A stretch of 64,000 nucleotides of DNA from Micromonospora phaseoli (GCF_900109115.1 NZ_FNYV01000003.1:26718-90717); one strand, 5' to 3'; counted from the first letter of the stretch, positions 17,577 through 25,233 are shown. Notes: generated by a model not told the origin, from the sequence alone. Numbers and translations are program-made.

Positions 17577-18314
17577 ATGCCGACGAGCCCCTCGCTGTGG
17601 CCCGCCGCCGCTGTCGAAGCCATGGCAGGGGTGTTGGCCCGGCTGCGCCGGGGCCGCCTGCTGCACCCGGCCGGCCGGTCCTTCACCGGTGAGGTGCTCG
17701 TCTGGGGTACGCCCGGCCCACCGACCGGCGTCCGGCTGGTCGACCGGCCAGGGCGATACCCGGCCGTGGTCCGCGTCTCCAAGGGGGTGCCGAGCCCGGG
17801 CAGCTGGCCGGATGTGCTGGGCCTGGCCGTGCGGATACACCGTCCGACCGGCCGGCCGTTCGACCTGCTGGTCAGCTCCAGCGCCGCCGCGCCGGTGCTG
17901 CGCCAGCTGCCGCTGCCCCGGCGACGGTTCACCGGCACGTACAGCTCGGTCATGTCCTACCGGACCGGTCGGCGGCGGCTCTGGTTCTCCGCCCTGGCCG
18001 ACCCGGAGTCACCCGACCTGGGCCGCGACCTGGCTGGCCTGTCCACCACGGTGGCGACGGACGCGCCCCGGCTGGTGCTCGCGGTCGCGTCCGCCGCCGG
18101 GCCGTGGCGGCCGTTCGGGCAGGTCAGCTTCGGCGACGAGCTCGATGCCCGAGAGGGCAACGCGCTCGCCTTCGACCCGGTGGCCAACCTTCCGGAGGAG
18201 TTGCGGTTAGCGGGACCGCTGCGCTGGCTGCGGCAGCACACCTACCGAGGGTCCCGCCGGGGGCGGCGCGCCACCGACGCTCAGTCCGGCGGTTCGATGG
18301 GGGTCACGGTCTGA
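17577..18314 (+). CDS. Catalase-fold-like conserved protein
   Basis: A 245-residue protein of a family that is distantly related to the catalase beta-barrel core. The blocks VLVWGTPGPPTGVRLVDRPG, AVVRVSKGVPSPGSWPDVLG and LAVRIHRPTGRPFDLLVSSS follow the pattern VRxSRGxGxPxxxPDxxGLAxRxxxxxG(x)DLL seen in such proteins. The catalytic His and proximal Tyr of true catalases are not obvious, so enzymatic activity is doubtful. The ATG at 17577 is preferred over earlier in-frame codons that lie antisense to the peptidase. Its last 34 bases overlap the convergent small gene at 18281-18496. Confidence 0.6.
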   Translation: MPTSPSLWPAAAVEAMAGVLARLRRGRLLHPAGRSFTGEVLVWGTPGPPTGVRLVDRPGRYPAVVRVSKGVPSPGSWPDVLGLAVRIHRPTGRPFDLLVSSSAAAPVLRQLPLPRRRFTGTYSSVMSYRTGRRRLWFSALADPESPDLGRDLAGLSTTVATDAPRLVLAVASAAGPWRPFGQVSFGDELDAREGNALAFDPVANLPEELRLAGPLRWLRQHTYRGSRRGRRATDAQSGGSMGVTV

Positions 18315-18496
18315 TCGGAGGTACGCCGCTCCAGCACGGTGTCCGGCGCGGCGTTCGGGTCGGCCTCCCGGGCGTCGGACTCGGCGAGGATCGCGTCCGC
18401 CTGCGCCAACGCGTTGTCGCTGCCGGCGGCCGCCTCCTCGGGCAGCAGGTGGGCGCGGGACTCCACCCGTTCCTGGTCGCTTAGCTCGTCACTCAT
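18281..18496 (-). CDS. Small acidic hypothetical protein
   Basis: A 71-residue, Ala/Asp/Glu-rich soluble peptide (MSDELSDQERVESRAHLLPE, then AAAGSDNALAQADAILAESD). A good ribosome site, GAGGAG, lies about six bases before the ATG at 18496, which supports that start over the ATG at 18508. The 3' end overlaps the convergent catalase-like gene by 34 bases. I do not recognise a family; Asp/Glu-rich peptides of this size are frequent and conserved among Micromonosporaceae. Confidence 0.6.
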   Translation of the reverse strand: MSDELSDQERVESRAHLLPEEAAAGSDNALAQADAILAESDAREADPNAAPDTVLERRTSDQTVTPIEPPD

Positions 18497-18595
18497 GCCG
18501 CTCCTCATACCCCACCAACGTCTCCGTCACGCAGATGGGGATGGGCACCGTCTCGACGCCACCCCGGGCTCTGCCAGCGGCTCCGATCCGTCGGG

Positions 18596-19747
18596 TCAGC
18601 GGAACGGCCCGCGTACCTCGTAGGTGATGCCGCCGGAGGAGGATCCGGAGGTCCCCCGCTGGGACGAGAAGTAGAGCCGGGTGCCGTCCGGCGAGAAGGC
18701 CGGCCCGCAGATCTCCGAGGAGGACTGACCGGTGATCCGCAGGAACGGCGCGACCACCCCGGCCGGTGTGATGATGTTGATCTCCATGTTGCCGCCGTCC
18801 TCGGCGACGTAGAGGTCGCCCGAGCGGGTGCCGGTGATGTTGTCCACACCGGTCAGCGGTGCGCTGCCGGAGACCAGCGAGTCGTCGTAGGACAGGTCGA
18901 TGCGCTGGTTGACCGCGTCGTACGCCCACACCCGGTTGTCGCCCTTGGTGGTGAACCAGCAGGTGCCGTCGGCGTACCAGCAGCCTTCGCCGCCGTTGAA
19001 GCGCTTGGCCCCGGAGACCTGGTTGCGGGTCAGCGTGCTCGCCGCCGACGGGTCGGGCACCCGTGCCCAGGTGACGGGCCCGCTGGTCGCGGTGCCCGCG
19101 ACCAGCACCTCCAGGGTGCCGGTGGAGAGGTTGCCCCAGTTGGTCGGCCGGAACCGGTAGAGGCAGCCGTTGCTCTCGTCCTCGGTCAGGTAGATCACCC
19201 GGCGGTCCGGGTCGCAGGCGGCGGCCTCGTGCTTGAACCGTCCCATCGCCGCCCGCTGCACCGCCGCGGTGCCGCCCTGCGGATATGTCTCGTACACGTA
19301 CCCCCGGCTGACTTCCTCGCAGGAGAGCCAGGTGCCCCACGGCGTGGCGCCGCCGGCGCAGTTCTGGTTGGTGCCGGAGAGGATCCGGTACGCCGAGGCG
19401 ATGCCGCCGTCGGCGTTGAACCGGATCGCCGAGGCACCACCGCCCGGAGTGATCTCGGAATTCGAGACGTAGATCCAGCCGGTGCCGGCGACGAAACAGG
19501 CACCGCCGTCGGGCGCGTCGTGCCAGCCGTACGACGTGCCCGGCACCGCCTGACGGGACCGGGCGATCATCCGGCTGGTGAAGTTGGCGGGCAGTTGGAT
19601 GCCGTTGGCGTCGGCGGTACGCAGCGCGCCGTACGGGCTGGAGCCGGGTTGAGCAGGGGCGGCCGTGGCGGCGCCGGCCCAGAGGCTGCCGGAGAAGGCG
19701 GCGGCACCACCGGCCACGGTGGCACGCAGGACGGTACGACGATCCAT
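18596..19747 (-). CDS. PhoX family (DUF839) secreted phosphatase-like protein
   Basis: A 383-residue beta-propeller protein with a twin-arginine signal (MDRRTVLRATVAGGAAAF) at the N-terminus, so it is exported folded by the Tat system. The sequence matches the PhoX/DUF839 family: SYGWHDAPDGGACFVAGTGW, YVSNSEITPGG, ATPWGTWLSCEEVSRGYVYE, FKHEAAACDP and GPAFSPDGTRLYFSSQRG. PhoX enzymes are calcium- and iron-dependent alkaline phosphatases; shorter DUF839 members may be phosphatase-like without proven activity. The RBS GGAGGT two bases before the ATG at 19747 fixes the start. Confidence 0.85.
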   Translation of the reverse strand: MDRRTVLRATVAGGAAAFSGSLWAGAATAAPAQPGSSPYGALRTADANGIQLPANFTSRMIARSRQAVPGTSYGWHDAPDGGACFVAGTGWIYVSNSEITPGGGASAIRFNADGGIASAYRILSGTNQNCAGGATPWGTWLSCEEVSRGYVYETYPQGGTAAVQRAAMGRFKHEAAACDPDRRVIYLTEDESNGCLYRFRPTNWGNLSTGTLEVLVAGTATSGPVTWARVPDPSAASTLTRNQVSGAKRFNGGEGCWYADGTCWFTTKGDNRVWAYDAVNQRIDLSYDDSLVSGSAPLTGVDNITGTRSGDLYVAEDGGNMEINIITPAGVVAPFLRITGQSSSEICGPAFSPDGTRLYFSSQRGTSGSSSGGITYEVRGPFR

Positions 19748-19865
19748 CAGGACCTCCGAGGAAGCAGCGTTCGGTGGCACTGAAGTTACCGACGGTTTGA
19801 TCGATGCAGGTGAACACGAGGCGAGGCTTGGTCGACGAAGGGGTGAGCGTCTGCGCACGGTCGGG

Positions 19866-20013
19866 TACGCTTACCGCCGTGACGCACTCGTATCGATGGT
19901 TTAGGCAGCCGGCTCGCAAGCCGGTGACCTCATCATGATCTGACGTCACCGTTTTCGAGCCGGCCGGGCAGGAGCTTTCGTTCCTGCCCTTTCGCGTACG
20001 AGCAGCCGGCTCG
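19866..20013 (+). promoter_or_regulatory. Predicted transcription attenuator of DAHP synthase
   Basis: The leader shows a -10-like TACGCT (19866-19871), a predicted leader peptide (19879-19938) and competing hairpins. CAGCCGGCTCG occurs twice (19906-19916 and 20003-20013), and CGAGCCGGC (19956-19964) can pair with either copy. Between them are the hairpins CGGTGAC/GTCACCG (19922-19928 with 19945-19951) and GGGCAGGA/TCCTGCCC (19966-19973 with 19982-19989), the latter followed by TTT. The first copy sits directly after the Tyr/Trp/Phe codons, where a stalled ribosome would mask it. This is the logic of amino acid attenuation; which fold stops transcription is not certain from sequence alone. 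Confidence 0.65.
19879..19938 (+). CDS. Predicted aromatic-amino-acid leader peptide (19 aa)
   Basis: The frame starts with GTG at 19879 and ends with TGA at 19936-19938, encoding (M)THSYRWFRQPARKPVTSS. The codons for Tyr, Trp and Phe fall within four consecutive codons (19891-19902), exactly the three end products of the pathway that starts with the downstream DAHP synthase. No Shine-Dalgarno precedes it, but a TACGCT -10 ends seven bases before the GTG, so the transcript may be leaderless, which is common for actinobacterial leader peptides. It is too short to be supported by homology alone. Confidence 0.6.
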   Translation: MTHSYRWFRQPARKPVTSS

Positions 20014-20049
20014 ACCTGGGCACCGGCCCCGGGTGCGGTCGGCGAGAGG

Positions 20050-21174
20050 ATGCCCACCGTGACGACCCCGGAGAACCACCGGGTCATCGACCAGCGGATC
20101 GACCGTGTCGTACCGCTGACCACCCCGGCCCTGCTGCTCCACGAGCTGCCACTGGACGACGAGCTCACCTCCGCCGTGCTGGCCGGCCGCCGTGCGGTCG
20201 CCCAGGTGCTCGACCGCAGCGACGACCGACTGCTGGTGGTGGTGGGACCGTGCTCGGTCCACGATCCCGCCGCGGCCCTGGACTACGCACACCAGCTCCG
20301 CGCGGCGGCCGATCGGGTCGCCGAGGACCTGCTGGTGGTGATGCGGGTCTACTTCGAGAAGCCGCGCTCCACGGTGGGCTGGAAGGGGCTGATCAACGAC
20401 CCGGGGCTGGACGGCTCCGGCGACGTCAACACCGGCCTGCGCCGGGCCCGGGCCCTGCTGCTCGACGTGCTGCGCCTCGGCCTGCCGGTGGGTTGCGAGT
20501 TCCTCGACCCGATCACCCCGCAGTACATCGCGGACACCGTCGCCTGGGGGGCGATCGGGGCGCGCACCGTGGAGAGCCAGGTGCACCGCCAGCTCGCCTC
20601 CGGCCTGTCCATGCCGATCGGCATGAAGAACCGCCCGGACGGCAGCATCGGCACGGCGGTCGACGCGATCCGCGCGGCCGGCGTACCGCACGTCTTCCCC
20701 GGCATCGATGTCTCCGGCACCCCGGCGATCATGCACACCCGAGGTAACGCGGACGGACACCTGGTGCTGCGTGGCGGCGGCGGCCTGCCGAACTACGATG
20801 CGGCCTCCGTGGCCGGCGCCTTGGAGCTGCTACGCGCCGCCGGGCTGCCGGAACGACTGGTGGTGGACGCGAGCCACGCCAACAGCGGCAAGGACCACCG
20901 CAACCAGCCCAAGGTCGCCGCCGACGTGGCCGGGCAGATCGCCGCCGGCCAGCGGGGCATCGTCGGGATCATGCTGGAGAGCTTCCTCGTACCCGGCCGG
21001 CAGGACCTCGACCCCACCCGTGAGCTGACCTACGGCCAGTCGGTCACCGACGCCTGCATCGGCTGGGAGAGCACCGACGAGGTGCTCGCCGTACTCGCCA
21101 CCGCCGTCCGCGCCCGCCGGTCCCCCCACCCCCACCCCCACCCCAACCCCCACCCCCTCCCCACCCCCGCCTAA
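20050..21174 (+). CDS. aroF: 3-deoxy-7-phosphoheptulonate synthase (class I DAHP synthase)
   Basis: A 374-residue class I (AroFGH-type) DAHP synthase that condenses phosphoenolpyruvate with erythrose 4-phosphate, the first step of the shikimate pathway. Family motifs are VVGPCSVHDP, RVYFEKPRSTVGWKGLINDP, LPVGCEFLDPITPQY, WGAIGARTVESQVHRQLASG, NRPDGSIG and VDASHANSGKDH, which include the PEP-binding Arg/Lys and metal-binding Cys, His, Glu and Asp residues. The ATG at 20050 is immediately after GAGAGG; GTG at 20059 would have better ribosome spacing and may be the true start. The last 17 residues (PHPHPHPNPHPLPTPA) come from a CCCCA-type simple repeat. Symbol is by family only. Confidence 0.92.
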   Translation: MPTVTTPENHRVIDQRIDRVVPLTTPALLLHELPLDDELTSAVLAGRRAVAQVLDRSDDRLLVVVGPCSVHDPAAALDYAHQLRAAADRVAEDLLVVMRVYFEKPRSTVGWKGLINDPGLDGSGDVNTGLRRARALLLDVLRLGLPVGCEFLDPITPQYIADTVAWGAIGARTVESQVHRQLASGLSMPIGMKNRPDGSIGTAVDAIRAAGVPHVFPGIDVSGTPAIMHTRGNADGHLVLRGGGGLPNYDAASVAGALELLRAAGLPERLVVDASHANSGKDHRNQPKVAADVAGQIAAGQRGIVGIMLESFLVPGRQDLDPTRELTYGQSVTDACIGWESTDEVLAVLATAVRARRSPHPHPHPNPHPLPTPA

Positions 21175-21192
21175 CCCCCACCTACCCCCCAC
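21128..21192. repeat. CCCCCA-type simple repeat at the 3' end of DAHP synthase
   Basis: The stretch consists of repeated CCCCCA/CCCCAA units that encode the Pro-His tail of DAHP synthase and continue past the TAA into the intergenic region. It is a slippage-prone microsatellite-like tract; the tail is outside the catalytic barrel. Confidence 0.8.
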
Positions 21193-21199
21193 CCGCGTC

Positions 21200-21254
21200 G
21201 ATCAAGAGGTTGTTGCCACGGGCAGGCGCTTTCCAGGGCGAGAACCTCTTGATC
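21200..21254. repeat. Intergenic inverted repeat (GATCAAGAGGTT element)
   Basis: A perfect 12-bp inverted repeat, GATCAAGAGGTT (21200-21211) and AACCTCTTGATC (21243-21254), is separated by 31 bases and sits 26 bases after the DAHP synthase stop. AT-rich arms flanking a GC-rich spacer, placed in an intergenic gap, resemble a dispersed palindromic element that I associate with Micromonospora genomes from memory. It could act as a terminator for the preceding gene, since a stable stem would form in RNA. Confidence 0.7.
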
Positions 21255-21316
21255 AACTAGGGCAGCGGCCGGTGCAGGTGGGGTTTTGCTGGTTCGGTCG
21301 CGGGTAGGCGACAAGC

Positions 21317-21685
21317 GTGACCAACGACGTACCCGTGAACGGGGCACCCACGGCGCCCACGACCGAGGCACGACTGCCCGAGGCCATCCTGGCCGACGTG
21401 CCGGTGGTCGACACCGCCGCGCTCGATCCGCTCACCACCGAACTGCCCGGCACGGCCGCCGCCGTACCGGACGAGGTGGAGATCGACAACGTGGACACCC
21501 GGCCGCTCGACGAGCTGCTCGACGACCTTTACCACGGTCAGGAGCGGATCAGTCAGGTGGACATCTACCGCCGTGCGGTGGCCGCCGAACTGCCGGCGCA
21601 GCTGCTCGCCCGGCTGAACGCGTTGCCGCAGGGCGAGTACGCGGTCGACGAGGTGACCGACCTGCTGGGTGGCTCGGTGGGCTGA
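21317..21685 (+). CDS. Small conserved hypothetical protein
   Basis: A 122-residue soluble protein. The N-terminal 65 residues are Ala/Pro/Thr/Val-rich and probably disordered. The C-terminal part, LDELLDDLYHGQERISQVDI, then YRRAVAAELPAQLLARLNAL and PQGEYAVDEVTDLLG, forms a compact helical unit. Its LxALPxGEYxxDEVTDLL ending recalls DUF2795-type proteins, but I cannot assign it securely. The GTG start is 41 bases after the inverted repeat, and the gene is followed 74 bases later by another small acidic protein on the same strand. Confidence 0.7.
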   Translation: MTNDVPVNGAPTAPTTEARLPEAILADVPVVDTAALDPLTTELPGTAAAVPDEVEIDNVDTRPLDELLDDLYHGQERISQVDIYRRAVAAELPAQLLARLNALPQGEYAVDEVTDLLGGSVG

Positions 21686-21759
21686 GCCGCCCACCAGTAG
21701 ACGTCGGCGACGACGAGACAGCCCCGCCCCCGCCGGTGACGAGGAGAAAGAGGAGCGCG

Positions 21760-21957
21760 ATGTCCCAGCCCGAGGAAGACCACCACGACCGGATGCCCGC
21801 GCTCGGCCAACCCCCGGAGGGCACGGACACCCTGCCCGAGCCCGACTTCGCCAACGAGCACGACAGGACCGCCGTCGACCGGGACATCATCACCGGGGCC
21901 GACGAGGACGAACGGGAGCCGGAGTCTCCGCACGGTTGGTCCGGCATGCAGCGCTGA
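21760..21957 (+). CDS. Small acidic hypothetical protein
   Basis: A 65-residue, strongly acidic peptide (MSQPEEDHHDRMPALGQPPE, later FANEHDRTAVDRDIITGADE). A ribosome site GAGGAGAAAGAGGAG lies immediately before the ATG, and a perfect terminator hairpin follows 20 bases after the stop, both supporting a real gene. It is probably co-transcribed with the gene at 21317. No family recognised. Confidence 0.65.
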   Translation: MSQPEEDHHDRMPALGQPPEGTDTLPEPDFANEHDRTAVDRDIITGADEDEREPESPHGWSGMQR

Positions 21958-21976
21958 AACCGCGCACCAGAACGAC

Positions 21977-22009
21977 GATGGCCGGCCGGTGAACCACTGG
22001 CCGGCCATC
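21977..22009. terminator. Bidirectional terminator
   Basis: The perfect 11-bp inverted repeat GATGGCCGGCC (21977-21987) and GGCCGGCCATC (21999-22009) lies between two convergent genes, 20 bases after the plus-strand stop and 11 bases past the minus-strand stop. It can serve both transcripts. Confidence 0.8.
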
Positions 22010-22019
22010 ATCGGGTCCC

Positions 22020-22550
22020 TCACCCCTCCTTCTTGCCCTCCGCGGCCTGCTGGGCCACCGCGTACCCCATCTGGAGGAAGTCGGAGGCGGCGACCGCGGT
22101 CAGCGCCGTGGCGACCAGGCGGGTCAGTCGGGGTGCCAACACCAGGCCGCCGGTCAGTCCGGTGGCCACCCAGACCGCCAGACAGAACGGGCAACTGAGC
22201 AGCTCACCGATGGCGTGCCGGGTGGAGCTGCCCGAGTCGCGCACCTGCTCCATCACCTCGCCACTGCCGATCGGTCGGTCGTACCGGGTGAACGGGGCCC
22301 GCAGCGGACTGGTCACCGCGTCCTTGGACAGCAGCCGGCTGAGTTTGTGGGTGGCGATGGCGACGAGCACCACGTCGGACGTGCTCGGCCGCTCCGGCAC
22401 GCTACGTCCGGTCGCCTTGACCAGGCCCGCGATCGCTCCGGTCACCCCGACATAGGTGCCCATCGCCGCCAGGTACCCGCCGAGCGGGCGGTGTTCGTGC
22501 GGGGCGTACGCCTGGCGTAGGCGCGTCACCTTCTGCTTCAGTTCGCTCAC
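22020..22550 (-). CDS. DUF1360 membrane protein
   Basis: A 176-residue protein of the DUF1360 family, known from Bacillus YkyC/YjcA-like spore-coat-associated proteins and common in actinomycetes. It has hydrophobic segments at about residues 25-45 and 125-160. The family landmarks SDVVLVAIATHKLSRLLSKD, AVTSPLRAPFTRY and GELLSCPFCLAVWVATGL are clear; the paired Cys in SCPFC is conserved and could bind metal. Function is unknown. It is the first or only gene of a minus-strand unit and ends at the shared terminator. Confidence 0.85.
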   Translation of the reverse strand: MSELKQKVTRLRQAYAPHEHRPLGGYLAAMGTYVGVTGAIAGLVKATGRSVPERPSTSDVVLVAIATHKLSRLLSKDAVTSPLRAPFTRYDRPIGSGEVMEQVRDSGSSTRHAIGELLSCPFCLAVWVATGLTGGLVLAPRLTRLVATALTAVAASDFLQMGYAVAQQAAEGKKEG

Positions 22551-22599
22551 CCGGTCTCCTTCGAATCACGTTTCGATCGCCCCGCCCGGTGCGGGCGCC

Positions 22600-22923
22600 T
22601 CAGCCGGCCTGCAGGTTGTCGGCCACCTCACGGGCGAGGTTGGTCAGCGCCTCGTCGGCCAACTGGTCGGCGTCGTCGCCACCGCCGCCGAGTTCGAGCC
22701 GGAGCCGGCAGCCGCCGGCATCGGTTGACTCCACCCGGAGTTCGGCGGTCCAGTCGCTGTGCCGGGCATCCCAGCGGGCCCGCATCTGCTGGGGGTCCCC
22801 GTCGCGGGCGGGATCGGCCGACAGCAGCGGCTCGGGCAGCCAGGCGGAGATCCGGTCGGGGTCGGTCGCCGTGTTGAAGGCGACTTCGGGAGGGGCGGAC
22901 ACACCCCGCTCCGCGTACGCCAT
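22600..22923 (-). CDS. SRPBCC/polyketide-cyclase-like small protein
   Basis: A 107-residue protein resembling a truncated START/SRPBCC domain: MAYAERGVSAPPEVAFNTAT, then DPDRISAWLPEPLL, and the strands WTAELRVESTDAGGCRLRLE, ending with a C-terminal helix LADEALTNLAREVADNLQ. Such folds form a hydrophobic cavity for small lipophilic ligands. No catalytic residue can be assigned. The ATG overlaps the stop of the upstream gene (TGATG), so the two are coupled. The frame is open upstream, but the preceding gene occupies that DNA. Confidence 0.72.
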   Translation of the reverse strand: MAYAERGVSAPPEVAFNTATDPDRISAWLPEPLLSADPARDGDPQQMRARWDARHSDWTAELRVESTDAGGCRLRLELGGGGDDADQLADEALTNLAREVADNLQAG

Positions 22924-23246
22924 CAGTGGTCCCGCAGCCGATTCGGGTCGACCTCGCGGCCGGGGTACCGGGCCAGGTACTCGGTCTCCAGTTCGGCGGT
23001 ACGCCGCAGGTGATTGGCGAGCGCCGAGTCGGTCGCGTGCCGGAGCGTGTCCAGCCGGGTGCGGTGCAGGCTCTGCACCTCGCGGATGAGGTCCTCCTCG
23101 GCCAGCTCGGCCGGGTCGATGCCGGGCAGGTCGGCGTCGGCCGCCGGGGCCGCGACCCGGTCGTCCCCCCACTCGGGGATCCGCTGCTCGGGGCTCACCT
23201 CCGTACCGCCGACGGGAAACCCGTCCTGTCGTCCCGATGCCGTCAT
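22923..23246 (-). CDS. DUF6158-like conserved protein
   Basis: A 107-residue soluble protein with an Asp/Pro-rich first half and a helical second half: IDPAELAEEDLIREVQSLHR, TRLDTLRHATDSALANHLRR and TAELETEYLARYPGREVDPN. This ending matches a small actinobacterial family that I recall as DUF6158. No function is known. The start at 23246 is chosen because it excludes low-complexity upstream sequence; it is translationally coupled to the SRPBCC-like gene downstream. Confidence 0.7.
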   Translation of the reverse strand: MTASGRQDGFPVGGTEVSPEQRIPEWGDDRVAAPAADADLPGIDPAELAEEDLIREVQSLHRTRLDTLRHATDSALANHLRRTAELETEYLARYPGREVDPNRLRDH

Positions 23247-23370
23247 CTCCGCCCCCTCGTCAGTGTGGGTTGGCATCTGTACGGTTGCCCACGCCGGGTG
23301 CGGCCAAACCATCGCCGCCACTACGACGCCGTGTCGGAGAACGCCAACGGCCCCCGGTACCCTCGTTGCC

Positions 23371-23886
23371 ATGAAGCGGCTCTGGACCCCGGCGTGGATC
23401 GCCCGCCACGTGGCCATGGTCGTTCTGGTGATCACCTTCCTCGGACTGGGCTGGTGGCAGGTCAGCCGGGCCGCGGCGGGCAACGCCATCAGCTGGGGCT
23501 ACGCCGTCGAATGGCCGATCTTCGCGGGGTTCGTGGTCTTCGTCTGGTGGCGGGAGGTCCGTCACGCGCTGGGCGACGGGTCGACCACCGACGCGGCCGG
23601 CTCGACGTCCGACACGGCCGGGACGACGCCGGCACCGAACGGTGCGGATCGCGCCGCCGAGCAGCACACCAGCGGGCCGGCCGGCGACGCCGCCACCAGC
23701 GGCACCACGGCCGGCCTGGCCGACACCGCCGGTGCGGGCCGGCCGCGACCAGGGATCCGTCGGCCGGTACGGGTCGCCCGGGTCACCACCGGTGACGACG
23801 GCGACGCCGACCTGGCCGCCTACAACCGCTACCTGTCATGGTTGAACGCCAATCCGGGCGCGAAGCCCGGCGACTATCCCGGCTGA
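23371..23886 (+). CDS. Membrane protein with two N-terminal helices
   Basis: A 171-residue protein with two membrane helices (about residues 13-30 and 44-60: MVVLVITFLGLGWWQVSRAA and WPIFAGFVVFVWWREV), a Thr/Ala/Gly-rich linker of about 70 residues and a conserved C-terminal LAAYNRYLSWLNANP. The GWWQxSRA and EWPIFAxFVVFxWxRE blocks define a widespread actinobacterial family, sometimes misannotated as a glucitol-operon regulator. It is followed 28 bases later by DUF3817 on the same strand; those two genes are adjacent in many actinomycetes. Function unknown. Confidence 0.8.
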   Translation: MKRLWTPAWIARHVAMVVLVITFLGLGWWQVSRAAAGNAISWGYAVEWPIFAGFVVFVWWREVRHALGDGSTTDAAGSTSDTAGTTPAPNGADRAAEQHTSGPAGDAATSGTTAGLADTAGAGRPRPGIRRPVRVARVTTGDDGDADLAAYNRYLSWLNANPGAKPGDYPG

Positions 23887-23914
23887 GGCCGGGCCCGGAA
23901 GGACGGACGAGAAA

Positions 23915-24250
23915 GTGCGCGCTGCCCTCACCCGATACCGCGTGATCGCCTGGGTCGTCGGCGTGGTGCTGATCCTGTTGGTCGTGATCGGTATGCCACT
24001 GAAGTACGGCTTCGACAACCCGATCGTGGTGGAGACCGTGGGCCAGGCGCACGGCTTCCTCTACATGCTCTACCTGGTCGCCGCGTTCGACCTGTCCCGG
24101 CGGGCCAACTGGCCGCTCAAGCGGATGGTCCTGGTGATGCTCGCCGGCACCGTGCCGTTCGTCTCCTTCTGGGCCGAGCGCCGGGTGAGCGCCCTGGTCG
24201 TTGCCGAGCAGCGGAATCAGGAGCCGGCACCGGAACCGGTCGCCGGCTAG
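23915..24250 (+). CDS. DUF3817 membrane protein
   Basis: A 111-residue integral membrane protein of the DUF3817 family with three helices. The diagnostic sequence is MPLKYGFDNPIVVETVGQAH followed by GFLYMLYLVAAFDLSRRANW and LAGTVPFVSFWAERRV. The conserved His and Glu in the membrane plane are intact. Function is unknown. GTG start at 23915; the TAG stop overlaps the convergent stop of the next gene in the sequence CTAG. Confidence 0.87.
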   Translation: MRAALTRYRVIAWVVGVVLILLVVIGMPLKYGFDNPIVVETVGQAHGFLYMLYLVAAFDLSRRANWPLKRMVLVMLAGTVPFVSFWAERRVSALVVAEQRNQEPAPEPVAG

Positions 24251-24774
24251 CGCCGAGGTCGCCACGGTTGCGTGACGGTCAGCGGGTCCTCCCAGGCGCC
24301 GTAGCTGTTCATCTCCCGCGCCCGGCGCAACGCCCGGCTCACCTGGCCGAACTGGCGCTCGTCGTCGCTGCTGAACAGCAGCTCGTCCGCCCCCGCAACG
24401 CGGCCCCACAGCTCGTACGCCGGCGGACGCCACCGGTCGCCGGCCATTGCGAGCAGCACCGGCACCAGGAACACGGCACCCAGGAGGAGGTACGCCCCGG
24501 CGGTGAGCCGTTGCAGCCCACCGGTGAAGCCGAGTAGCAGGCCGACCCCGCCGATCACCGCCGTGGAGACCAGGACGGCCCGGGTCGCCACCCGGTCGTG
24601 CGGTCCTCGGGTGCTGTGCAGGTGGGTCATCTCGGCGACCCGCCAGCTGGTGCGACCGACCGTGAACCGGTCGACGGTGACGATGATCCCGGGTCGGGCG
24701 TAGAGCAGCGTAGGCTCCCGGCCGGCGCCCCGTGGTGGCCGCGGCGGGTGTGTCCTCGCGCCTTCAGGGTTCAC
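24247..24774 (-). CDS. DUF6232-like membrane protein
   Basis: A 175-residue protein with a PH-like N-terminal strand set (IIVTVDRFTVGRTSWRVAEM, then THLHSTRGPHD) and two membrane helices (VLVSTAVIGGVGLLLGFTGG and LTAGAYLLLGAVFLVPVLLA), followed by a short cytoplasmic tail. The arrangement matches the family I recall as DUF6232. The GTG at 24774 is chosen for the RBS GGAGGG five bases upstream; longer frames have no such site. Function unknown. Convergent stop overlap with DUF3817. Confidence 0.7.
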   Translation of the reverse strand: MNPEGARTHPPRPPRGAGREPTLLYARPGIIVTVDRFTVGRTSWRVAEMTHLHSTRGPHDRVATRAVLVSTAVIGGVGLLLGFTGGLQRLTAGAYLLLGAVFLVPVLLAMAGDRWRPPAYELWGRVAGADELLFSSDDERQFGQVSRALRRAREMNSYGAWEDPLTVTQPWRPRR

Positions 24775-25233
24775 GGCCCTCCTTCCACGGCTGGTGCTGC
24801 CGGGTTGGGTCCCCGCCGATCTCTGCCATCGACGCCGGTTGGCGGAAATCCCGGCTGCGCGATTCATTGTGGGCCGGGCGCGCCAGTTCGGCCCGGCCGT
24901 TTCCAGTGGTCAGAGGTGCCCGCCGGGATCATTCCCGCCGGAAAGAGCACGCCAAGTCCGTCTTATCGGTTATAGCGGTCCGGCATCCGACGTCATGCGC
25001 CGAGAGCGACTAGTCCGGCATCTGGCTAGATAAGCCATCAAGGCCGACTTGCCCGGATCGGCGTCGCCCCACCGCCACCATCGGTCCCGACTTTCTCTGC
25101 GGATGACTCCCGTCCCGTACTAGGTTGGGCAGGTCGGCTCGGCCGGCCGCCGTCCGACCGGACGGCACCGGGCCGACGCCGTCGCGGAGCATCAGCAGCC
25201 CGCGCCGGCCCCGGGAGAGGAGCGTCCGAGCTC
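24775..25233. other. Long leader region upstream of the NlpC/P60 gene
   Basis: This 459-base gap separates divergent genes. I looked for the c-di-AMP (ydaO) riboswitch that often precedes such hydrolases and did not find its conserved GGGGUGAAU core. A TTATAG-like -10 is visible near 24972. GC-rich partial palindromes lie around 25140-25190. No small gene is supported. Confidence 0.4.

Noticed and set aside
24775..25233. Possible ydaO/c-di-AMP riboswitch before the NlpC/P60 gene
   Set aside because: The conserved core sequences of that riboswitch are not seen. Only a covariance-model search could reverse this.
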